Source of the DNA: Pratylenchus scribneri
Taxonomy: Eukaryota > Nematoda > Chromadorea > Rhabditida > Pratylenchidae
DNA length: 64,000 nt
Direction of reading: 5' to 3'
Assembly: GCA_030063045.1 (NCBI GenBank)
Contig: JAQSEB010000033.1
Location: 2,728,001-2,792,000 of the forward strand
Within the stretch, counting starts at the first letter, position 1. Each line of letters opens with the position of its first letter. This document shows positions 21,647-31,900 of the stretch, one piece after another. Both the position numbers and the translations under genes were made by a program. The notes below the pieces were generated by a model. That model saw nothing but the letters and a program-made list of their open reading frames with translations, did not search any database and was not told the DNA's origin.

Positions 21647-23146
21647 TCAAATTTGTTGCCTTTCCACGCACATATTGTAGCCGCAGCCCGTATCGCAACA
21701 AAGTGCCGATCGGGCACAATCCTGGGAATGATGACACCAATTTACTGGCTTATTCTTCAGACAGGTCACGCCCAACTGTGCTGGGGTAGGGCATTCGCCT
21801 TCACTTGGAGCACAACATGGATCACCGGTGATTTGGACGCAAAGCTATGGGCAAATTTAGAAAGCATAAAATTGAGGAAATTTGTGGGAAAAGTGGCATT
21901 TATGTTAATTATTTATAGGCTTATTTTGAACTTGACAAATAAGGCGAGAGGAGGAGGAGGGGGCGAAACAGGATATTTCAGAATCTGACTGTTCTTTTGG
22001 CCTCTAGCTCAGCAAGGAATCAACCAATTTTGGAAGGCGATATGCCATTTGAAAGCTCTAAATGTCCTCTAAAAAGTGGCTATTCTGATTTTTTTTTAAA
22101 ATCAATTTGTAAAATAAGCGGCTTTTCCTCAAAAATTTTTGTTCATTATACTCATAGGTATGTTAATTTTTTTTAAAGTTTGATTTTTTATAATTTTAAA
22201 AAGCCACTTTGTAGAGGACACTTTTGGCTTTTCAATGGTATATCGCCTTCCAGAATTGTTTATTGCCTCATCGAGCTATAGCCAAAATAATGGCCCAGGG
22301 AGTGTTGATAAGGTGCGTTAATTTGCTTAATTGTAGATAAGAATAAAGTTTTGGTGCTAGAATTGAGCAAAAAAAGTTCTAGCTTCTTTTAATCAAATAT
22401 GTCTTTAAAGTTGGGGCCATATATGATAGCTCTAGTTTATCCTAAGCTAACCAAAGAACAAGAAAAGGAATAAATGAATGTAAATTTTACCCTTCTGGAT
22501 TCGCACAAATCTGTTGAATTGCAACTGTGCGTCAAATATTGAAATGAACAGGACCGATAGCCGCCTTAAATTTGTTTGTGACCATATTAATATAATAATA
22601 GAAAATCAATTTGCATTAATAGCCTCATTCAAATTCATTAGATAAAAGCAGTAGCCCTTCACAACTACAATTCTGGCGGATAAAAAGAGAATGAATATAT
22701 GATAAAATCCCATATTAAAATGCATCAATTTTATAGATTTAGCATCCAAAATCCCATCTAGCAATTTTTCATTATTTTCAGAAAAGTTTTTGCTTAAAAT
22801 TTTCTAAAAATTCTTAATTTTACCCCCCCCCCCCTTCCTTCTGCCCTTTTATCCCGCATTTACGTCTTTTGTGCTGTTTGAAATGTTCCGGTGATGATGG
22901 CTGAGCTTCTTCCTGTTCCCTCTCCCTGTCTCCAATTCCAACAAATTCGAAGCCATCCGCCGGTTCCACCAAAGCCAATGGGCCATGATGGATTTCCGCC
23001 GATTGGATGGGTGGCCTTGGCGTAATCCGAATTGGGGGACGAAGGAGGGCGGAGGCAATGGCCACAATGAAGAGGATGAGGTAGATGATGAGATGGAAGA
23101 ATTTGAGTGGAATTACGTTGGATGGCCAATAATGATTTTTGGCCAT
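21647..23146 (-). CDS. Secreted WAP-type (four-disulfide core) Cys-rich protein, model partly unresolved
   Basis: Last exon 21844-21647 encodes a WAP/four-disulfide core: CPTPAQLGVTCLKNKPVNWC, then QDCARSALCCDTGCGYNMC, with the CC and the following Cys spacing typical of the family. A middle exon 22564-22491 adds further Cys (GYRSCSFQYL, NSTDLCESRR) and joins in phase. The first exon 23146-22824 has a strong hydrophobic leader (FFHLIIYLILFIVAIASA) and ends in a run of 13 C's on the plus strand just before a GT donor. The join from this exon to the middle one is off by one base, so a homopolymer miscount, an unseen exon or a real frameshift is possible. WAP proteins are often protease inhibitors or antimicrobial; the role here is unknown. 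Confidence 0.6.
21998..22292. mobile_element. Foldback MITE M1, copy a (WAP-gene intron)
   Basis: Left arm 'ttttggcctctagctcagca', 'aaggcgatatgccatttgaa', 'taaatgtcctctaaaaagtg'. The right arm is its reverse complement ending 'gagctatagccaaaat'. About 295 bp, no ORF. Confidence 0.75.
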
Positions 23147-24352
23147 TTCAAAGGAGGGAAAAGCCGAGAGGCGTTTAAGGAGGAGGAGAAATCACATCCA
23201 AAAAGAATTCATCATATTGGGAATTTGAGTATTTTTATGGAAATGAGGGAAGTTTTGGCCAGCAAAAAGAAGGAGACAAAGAGCAGTTGTGGCCAATTAT
23301 ATTCCGCAATCCGCACTAATATTGGTATATTATTCCCTCTATCTTCCCTCTTTCCGTACGCGCGAGAATTTCGCGGAAATGGACACTTTTGGGGGTGGTC
23401 TTGGAGTTGGACATTTGCGACAAACAAAAGAAAGCACACACAAAACAATTTATGGTGGATGGAAAATCGGTCCTTTCCTTCAATTCCTTTATTTCCTCTT
23501 TGTTGGTTTTGCATTGTTTTTACTTTGTTTAATTATCTTTTTGTAATTTAAATTGTTTTTTTTCTGTTGAATTTGCATAAAAATTGATCTTGATAATGAT
23601 AATAGTTTAAAAAAATACATTTTTCTATATTTAGTAATTAAAAAATATTCCATTGTTCCCAATTCCCCATGTCCTGTGTCTATCATATTTAATTAAATTG
23701 GCTATAGGCATTAATTGAAGATTCCATCATTTTTCCTTCTAAAATCTAAATTCTAAATAGAATTGGACAAATTATTTATATTTAACTATCATTAAAATTG
23801 TAGATATTTAATTTTAAGAATTAGGAGTATTTTATGCAAATTTGCTTTTACATTCATTTCCAAAATATTTGTACAATTTAAGTGAAAAATTTGATCAAAT
23901 TGGATGCCTAATTTCAATCTGCACATTTTGTAATTTATTTAAAGTCAATTAAAAAATAGACATAGACCAAATTTTGAAGGACGAATAAATTAAAATTTAC
24001 CCAGCAGCATTTTCTCTTTCCGCAATTTCATTTTTTATTTAACAATTAAAATTTTGCACTTGGGAAGGTCATGCGCGAATTTCCGCTGCCCACTTTTGGG
24101 TCGCATTTGTTCGCCATATTTGCTGCCAGCAGCATTCATTTTTGCATTTCTCCCGACAAAGGCAGTCAAAATAAATCTAATCGCGGCGTTCCAATCTTTC
24201 GAAGGCCATTCTCAACCGGTCAAATGTTTATAAAAAATGGAGAGAACGGCTGGCGCCAAAAATCCTCCAAAGCGCATTTCCATCAACTCTTCCTCTTTAT
24301 TTGCCTTCAAAAAAGTATTTGGAAGCTTCTTCTCTGAATAAAGCCGGCTGGA
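23147..24352. other. Divergent spacer between the WAP gene and the first secreted gene
   Basis: Contains unsupported ORFs (for example plus-strand 22985-23551 runs antisense to the WAP first exon) and AT-rich DNA. The last 300 bp before 24353 are GC-richer and likely promoter. No gene seen. Confidence 0.4.
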
Positions 24353-26940
24353 ATGGGCTTAATTCTTCCCATTTTGCTTCTTTTATTGCCGGCATTTTGT
24401 CCAATTGCCGGTCAGTTTCGATTCGAATGGATGGATAGGGGATAATTGAGTACCACAGATTGAGTATCAACGGTTTTGGCTAATAGCTCAACAAGGAAAC
24501 AGCCAATTTTCGAAGGCAATATACCATTTGAAAGCCTAAAGTTTTCTTTAAAAAGTGGCTTTTTTAAATTTTATAGAATTCCACCTTTTTCTAAATTTGC
24601 AAGCCTTTGAGTGTAATAAACCCGACTCTTATGAGAAAAAGCCATTTATTTTAATTTTTTTTAAATTTTTAAAAAAATTAGTAAAGCCACTTTTTAGAAG
24701 ACATTTAAGGCTTTAAAATGGCATATCGCCTTCCTGAATTGGCTGCTTCCTTGTTGTTGAGATTTGGGCCCAAAAGAACGGAATAAGTCTTCAATGGCGG
24801 TAGTTAATTATCCTCTTTGGAGAATGAATAATGGAAAGAATTCACTCACTGAATTGGCTTCTATAAAATGCAAAAAAATAACTAAAATATTCGAATTTAC
24901 AAAATAAGAGTCTTAAAATTGATATATTAACGAAAAAATGCCAACAATTCAGCGTACATTTCTGTTATTTCTCCTTACTAAAATGCTAATTAAATTTAAT
25001 GCCCATTTCCAGCAGCCAGAACATTACCGGCCTCTTCATTGGCCAGCAAATCCATCCCCTTTCAAATTGGCCTTTTGTTGGCCAAATCAGCCAAAAAGGC
25101 GCCTTCGGCCGATACCAATGGCCAATTCCTTCAATATGGCGATGAATTGAAGGGAGAGGAGGATGAAAACAAAGGCATTGAAGAATTGGATGAAAATTGC
25201 CAATTTGCATTGGCCAACCGCCTAAAATCCCAATTGGAAGGAAATTTACTAAATTTTGATCAAAATTTATTGGCACAAATTTTAATGGCTGGGAAACGAG
25301 AGAAAATTTGCCGGTAAAAAATTTGGAAGGAAATTTTTAATTAAAATTATTTTAAATAGTATTTATTCTGCCCAATCCGCTGAACTGAACGAATGCATTG
25401 GCCAAAATGCCAATGCCCAATTGCATCCATTCCATTTGCTGCTCCAATCAATTTGTGGCCAATTTTCCGAGGCATTGGATGCAAATGGCCAATGCCTTTC
25501 CGAATTACAAATTGGCCGATTGGAAGGGCAATGCACCAAGGTTGAAATAATGAATTTATTAATAGGGAATTTTATTATATTTAATTTTTTTATTTGAATG
25601 CCCCTCTCAATTTCCCTCATTCTCCCCCAACCAATTCCCCTTTTCCCTCATTCTTCCAACCAATTCCCCTCCCCTTTTTTCCCCTTCCCTTTTAAAATAT
25701 CAATTCCATTTACTACCCAATCGCTTACGACCATACCGCGTTGAATGCACGCCATCCTGTCCGATCTGGCAAGTTAAGCAACGCTGGGCCCCCTTAATAC
25801 TTGGAACGGAGACGTCCTGGGAATCGGGGGTGTCGTAAGCTTTTTTCACCATTTTTGGGTAAATTTTTATATTTTTTAAGCAATTTATACAAGGAATATT
25901 TTTTTAAACGCGTAGAAATGGAAACCACCGGATGGAAATTATTTTTTTACAAAATTAAATATTCCCCAAAAATTAGAAAATTATTTAAATAAATTTAAAA
26001 TTAAACAAACTAAATTTATGATTAAATAATTTTCTTCTAGGCTTGTCAACGCCAAGCCGAATCCGCCTCAATGCCCCTTCAAAAACGCTTCTCGAATGCC
26101 AAAGCCAATTTCGCTATTGGCTCATCGGCATGCCAACTGGCCTTGTGCTCAATAAATTGTTTTGGCACACAATTGAGTGAATGTGCCGAAGAGGCCGAGC
26201 CAAAAGGGGATCCGGCCCAGCTGAAGGCAATGGTCGACCAATTGGCCGGAATTCAAATGCTCGCCGGAATGATCGCCCAAAAAGGGGCATCGCCTGAATT
26301 TGTGCAATCAATGTTGATTGGGGAACAAATGCCAGTGGAATGCGCACAATTCATTGGGAAAGCCGGTTAGAAATAATCGAAATAAAAATATTGGAAATTC
26401 GAAAAGATTGTAACGGTTCTGAAATTATCCTAAATATAGTAGATTTAATTCATTAAGACCCAGGGCTACTTAGGTTTTGGTTTGGTTTAACGTTTAACTA
26501 ATTCGAACTTAGTTTTTGAACCATTAAACCAAAATCGATTTAAGTTTTGAACCATTAAACCAAAATTGATTTAACTTTTGAACCATTAAACCAAAATCGG
26601 TTTAAACCGTTTAATACCTTTTAATTGTTTACCAAACCATATACCATTTTATGCGCCTTGACCAGCTCTATCGTATTGGGCATATGGCAACGTAGGATAA
26701 ACCCTTAAACCCTTATAAGCATTTTGGACATTATTTAATCTTTATTCGGCAATTTCAATAATCTTTTCAGTAAATTAAATATTTTTATTCATAATTCTGT
26801 TGATGAATCCCATTTTTGTAGTCACATCTGCCAATTTTGTGGCCCCTCATGATGCCGAACCATCTTCATTGCCGAATGGTGATGTCCAACAACAACAAAT
26901 TCCTTTAGAAAGGGCTAAACGCGCTGTCGGTGGCCAATGA
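24353..26940 (+). CDS. Secreted Cys-rich protein A (possibly CPG4-like)
   Basis: Five exons: 24353-24410, 25013-25313, 25360-25540, 26041-26365, 26822-26940, all GT-AG and in phase, 327 residues. A clean signal peptide opens the protein (MGLILPILLLLLPAFCPIA). The body has regularly spaced cysteines (ENCQFALANRL, LNECIGQN, SICGQFSEAL, NGQCLSEL, EGQCTKACQRQA, SACQLALCSINCFG, LSECAEE). The Cys-helix pattern recalls nematode chondroitin proteoglycan 4-like domains, but this is only an impression. The C-terminus has RAKRAVGGQ, a possible dibasic cleavage site. Intron 1 has an M1 foldback, intron 3 a complete 5S rRNA gene and intron 4 a family C repeat. Function not recognised. Confidence 0.8.
24472..24782. 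mobile_element. Foldback MITE M1, copy b (intron 1 of secreted gene A)
   Basis: 'ttggctaatagctcaacaag' and 'gccactttttagaagacatt' arms; ends 'gagatttgggcccaaaagaa'. Imperfect palindrome of about 310 bp. Confidence 0.7.
25723..25841 (+). rRNA. rrn-5S: 5S ribosomal RNA gene inside an intron
   Basis: A 119-bp sequence matching eukaryotic 5S rRNA end to end: GCTTACGACCATACCGCGTT, then 'ccgatctggcaagttaagca', 'acttggaacggagacgtcct', 'gtcgtaagct'. Helix I is intact (GCTTACGAC pairs exactly with GTCGTAAGC, with a compensated pair relative to the common nematode sequence). A run of T's (25841-25846) follows directly, suited to pol III termination. It sits on the same strand as its host, in intron 3 (25541-26040) of secreted gene A. 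Intact helix I and terminator argue for a functional gene, but some internal differences (for example GGGCCCCCTTAATACTT) may mark a recent pseudogene. Confidence 0.9.
26470..26745 (+). repeat. Family C repeat in intron 4 of secreted gene A
   Basis: Has the family core plus a local triplication of 'tttgaaccattaaaccaaaa' followed by 'aaaccgtttaataccttt' and 'gaccagctctatcgtattgg'. Confidence 0.55.
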
Positions 26941-28959
26941 TGAATTTGAGGAAATGCGCAAAATAAATTGAAGAAATTATTTATTTTTACTAATTATTAC
27001 TCCCATTTTTGGATTCAATAATTTAATATATCAATAAAATTTGTGCAATAATTGCTGAATCTACGACGAAAATGATGGCGTGAATTAAATTTATGCGCAA
27101 TTCCGATTTTGGAAGTAAATGTCACACTGGTTTTTGGACCATTTTTTTGAATTAATTAAAAAATGTCCCTTAATTTTTGTCATTTATTTTTCATGATAAT
27201 TTTAAAAAAAAAGTGGAATAAATCTCATCAGAATATTCAATTCAATTCACATTATAATAATAATTCAATTCAAATGCCCCACAAATTCACTCTATGAAAA
27301 CCTCGCGCAGTTCAAATTTCCATTCATCCACCATTTGATTCATTCAATTCCTGCCATCTCTGTGTAATTCACCACAGCCCCTATATAATCGCCCAAAATT
27401 CTTTATTCTTTGCCCCACATTTTCCCGCATTTGCTCCTCGCTTCTTCTTTTGCTTCTTTCATATTCCCCCCTAATAAAGGTGGATTCATTTAATATTTAT
27501 TATCAATCATAAATGGGAAAAAGGAAGAAAGGTTAAATTGGGTGGGCGATCGGTGTGGGGATATGATTGAAAAGCAATGGATAAAGAAAGGTCGCGAGAA
27601 TTAGGTGGCTCTGTGGATTTTTGGATCGGCAAATGCCGAGAAAATGATCGGCGGTTCCCTATACACATAATCACAACACAAATAAATTTGGTAGAGATGG
27701 CTAGTGGAACGCACAATATCATCAAGCGTCAACATATTTACAGAAAGGAAATTGTTGTATTACCTTGAAAAATTCAATTGAATATTAAATTTATTGAAAT
27801 CAAAATAAAACGGCAATTCAAAAATTCTCCGTATTGCCTTATCTCTCAACAAGGAAGCGACCAATTCAGGAAGGCGATATGTCATTTGAAAGTCTTAAAT
27901 ATCCTTTAAAAAGTGGCTTTATTTTCAAAAAATAATCGTATTTTCTTATAAAATTCGGATTTAAACGCTTGTAACTTTTTTATAATAAATTTGGTAAAAT
28001 CTAAAATAGGATAAATTGTAGAGAGGAGACTTTGGGCTTTCCAATGCTATGTCGCCTTCCTAGATAGGTTTTTGCCTCCCTAACATAAGCTATTATCAAA
28101 AAATGCCCCATTCCCAATCTGTGATTCATACATTCCAATGTATAAATTTATTATCCACCAAATATATTAGTGTCCATTGTCCATTCACATTCATTCATTG
28201 TTTTAGTGAGCTCTCCAAAATATTTGTCATACATTTTTAAAGTGGGCATTGCTGTTGGAAAACCTGTCCAATTTTGTACCAAATTTTTGTGTGTGTGCCG
28301 CCACATTGCTTTAATTATTATTATTTTCCGTGAATGAATCAGTGGCAGGGCAATATTTCGGAACAAAATCCAACCTGCTGCTTGGATTAACTATCTATCC
28401 CCCAAAAATGTCCATTCCGATGGATCACCCCAAGTGGCAAGTGCATCTCATAAAATTTTCCTCTGAATGACCATTATTATGAGGTAGGGGGGGGGGGGGG
28501 ATAATGGACTGGATCGGCCTCTGCTGGATGAGGATAATTCTGCCACTCTATTGATGGATTGGCCTCCATCCTAGCACACAAATCATCCGCACTGCGCATG
28601 CGCACCTTTTTTTGTCATTGAAGCATAAATTCGACAATAAAAATGGACAGCTAAATATTTCAAGCATTGCTTTTCTTTCCGCCTTCTCCAGCAGAGCCTT
28701 TTAAAGCTTTTGTGAAATTTTCACTCCGATCAAAATTCCCCTTTTAATTCATTGATAGGGGATAAAGTTTTTTCTCTTTTTTGCCGTTGTAGCATACTTT
28801 TGGGGAGGAAAACGAAAAGCGTAAAGTTTGGAGTGCGATTTTTTTACCCGTCCATCATTAAAAGCTTTTGAGAAAATTTTTCTCACTCCTTTTAAATTAA
28901 TTGGGAAATAATTTTTTAAGATTTTATAGACGAAAAAATTATTCCAATCCAACGCAAAA
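26941..28959. other. Spacer between secreted genes A and B
   Basis: AATAAA near 26962 fits polyadenylation of gene A. The rest is AT-rich with an M1 foldback at 27836-28092, a run of about 15 G's near 28485-28500 and GC-richer DNA from 28500 (probable promoter of gene B). No gene supported. Confidence 0.45.
27836..28092. mobile_element. Foldback MITE M1, copy c (intergenic)
   Basis: Left arm 'tctcaacaaggaagcgacca', 'aggcgatatgtcatttgaaa'; right arm 'tatgtcgccttcctagatag'. Shorter than other copies. Confidence 0.65.
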
Positions 28960-31900
28960 ATGTCATTTCTTTGGCTTGCCGCCTTTCTTCTAATCTTGCC
29001 AATTTTGGTGCGAGGCCAAAATGCGGGTGGATGTGATAGCAAACAATTATTGGGCACATATTTGGGCTGCCTCAAGACCGAATTGGACCGAGAATATGGG
29101 ACATTCGAGGAGGAATTGAAAGCGCATACAAGGCAAGTGGAAAAGGAATGTTGTTCTTTTGGCCATAGCTCGCCAAGGAAGCAACCAATTCAGGAAGGCG
29201 ATATGCCATTTGAAAGCTCTAAATGTCCTCTAAAAAGAGGCTTATCTAATTTTTTGAAAATTAAAATAATTTACAAAATAAGCGGCTTTTCCTCGACTTT
29301 TCCTCAAAGTTCTGATTCATTACATAAAAAGGCTTGGAACATTTTTTTAATCGAAGCTTTCGTAAAATTTAATTAGGCTAAATTATAGAGGAAAGTCAGA
29401 CCTTTAAAATGATATATCACTCTCCAAGATTGGATAATGCCTTGCTGAGATATGGCCCAAAGAGTGATGCAGGTACTTAATCGGCGGTACTCAATTGTCT
29501 CTCTTTATGATTTTTCCATCCGGCTATAAATGAGAAGAAAATAGAATACGGTACCTCAATTACTGTACTGAAATGGAAGGAAAAAAGAAATTTTCCCTTC
29601 TTCGCTTTCCATTGAAATCGAGGAAAATTAAATTGATTCCTCCCAAAGGCTGTCAATGAAAATTAGTTTTTTATTCATATCTCAGCGAGGAATTAGCCAA
29701 TCTGGGAAGGCGATATACCATTCAAAAGCCCAAAGTATCCTCTAAAAGTGGCTTTTTTTAAATTTTATGAAATCTTCAATTTAAAAATGTTACATATTTT
29801 TGAATATAATAAACCCTATTTTTTAGAGGAAAGTCGCTTATTTTACAAATTGTTTTAAATTTTCAATAAATTAGAATCGCCACTTTTTAAAGGACATTTA
29901 GGACTTTCAAAAGGCATATCGCCTTCCTGAATTGGTTGCTTCCTTGCTGAGATATGGGCCAATAGAACTGCTCAAATACACCGAAGGGGTGTCATTCGCT
30001 TATTAGCTTAATAATTTAATAAATTTTGTTAAACCCACAAATTATGGCATAGAATTGAGAGTTCTTTCCCCATTTTGAAGGCGTGCCGCCGGCGTTTGCT
30101 TTGCTCAAAACATCGGCGATGCCAACAAACAGGAACGTTGCGTTTTGGCTGTGGCCGATTTGGACCAAAAAGCCTGGGACAGAAATGGCCCATTGCGTGA
30201 TTGTTCCATTTGCCGAACAGTGAGTGGGCAAGGAAATTAGAGAATTAAGCAAAAATTAAGGAATGTCAAATCTGTTTATTCTATATTTTAACAAATAATT
30301 TGGATGAAAAAATGTCTAAATAATGGCTTATTTATAATTAGGCTTAAGCCCATTATGTTGTCGGCACCAACTTATCGCCGTTTATAATAACTCATCAAGG
30401 ATTTAACGAATTTTGATGATTTTAGTATCAAATTAAAGAGCAGACTTTTGGCTATCAGAATAATATTAATTTTATTTAAAGTGGTCAAAAATTGATAGAA
30501 TTATAACCAAAAAACCAATCAAGGTTTCGCTAATCCACAATAAAAAATGATTTAAACGGTATTTTGGTCATAAATCCGAAAATTATGAATCAATTTAAAT
30601 AAAATTAATATTATTGGATAGCCAAAAATCTGCTCTTTAATTTGATATCAAATCAAAAAAATTATTTCACTTCTTGATGAATTAATTAAATGAATAATGC
30701 CTAAAAATCATTCAAAATGTCCCATGGATTAGCGAAATTTTAATTGGAATTGTAGGCAAATCATTTCTGAACTATTTTGAATAAAATTAATATTATTGGA
30801 TAGCCAAAAGACTGCTCTTTAATTTCGTACCAAAATCATTAAAATTAGTTCAATGATTGGTGAGTTATTAATCAATTTGGCTTTACAATTTATAGTGAAA
30901 GTCAACTTAAATGGTTTTTTTGCGCCTAGCTTCATCAATTTTAGAATAATTTTAAATATATTAATATTATTTAATAGACAAAAATCTGCTCTTTTAATAT
31001 AAAAATAATCGAAATTGGTGCGATTGTTGATGAGTTATTTATTATAAATGGCGACAAGCTGGGCTTCTCCAATTAATATTGAAAGTCATAAGAAATGGTT
31101 TTTTTGGTCATAAATCCAACAATTTTGAACCAATTTAATTAAAATTAATATCATTGGATAGCCAAAAGTCCGCTCTTTAATTTGATACTAAAATCATAAA
31201 AATTGGTTCAGTCCGTGATGAGTTATTATAAACGGCGCTTATCTATTCCATTATAATAAATTCCCCTCTCTTTTTTTGTGAAGTTTGCCACTGGCGCAAT
31301 CAAAGCAATTCTCTCAACGCCTGCGGAAGAGCAAAAATGCATTCGAGTGGAAATTAGCAAAGCAATTGCGGGCGAGGCCGAAACATGTCTGCGCAAGAAG
31401 GTGCCCAATTTCAGCGGTGTTCCGGAAATTCCCGACCTGGAGGAGGGCGCATTCTCCATTCGAGAACAGGTAAAATTATGAAGAGGGGAAATGGATTTGG
31501 ATACCGTAAATTCTCTATTAGTAGCCACGGGGCTACTAATTTTTAGAGATCCAATTGAGGGGGCTCTTAATAGAGAGGAGGCAGCGAATTTATGATATAG
31601 GCAATATGGGAATTAATCAAAATCTGGCCCATTATTTTGGCCATATCTCAGCGAGGCAATGGCCAATTCAGGAAGGCGATATATCAATGGAAAGCCAAAA
31701 GTTTCCTCTATAAAGTGGCCTAATTTAAATTTTATGAAATTTGACTTTAAAAAGGCTACATGTCTTTGAGTGCAATAACCAGAATTAAGTCGCTTATTTC
31801 CAGAATTAAAGTAGGCTATTTTACAAAATTGTTTAAATTTTCAAAAAAATAGTAAAGCCACTTTTTAGAGGACATTTAGGGCTTTAAAATGGTATATTGC

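Noticed and set aside
22985..23551. 188-codon plus-strand ORF
   Set aside because: Low-complexity, antisense to the WAP gene leader exon, no family resemblance.
25801..25992. 63-codon ORF overlapping the 5S gene
   Set aside because: It starts inside the 5S rRNA sequence and lies in an intron.
25541..26040. Spliced-leader RNA gene next to the 5S gene, as in C. elegans 5S/SL1 repeats
   Set aside because: I looked for the SL1 core (GGTTTAATTACCC) around it and did not see it on either strand.
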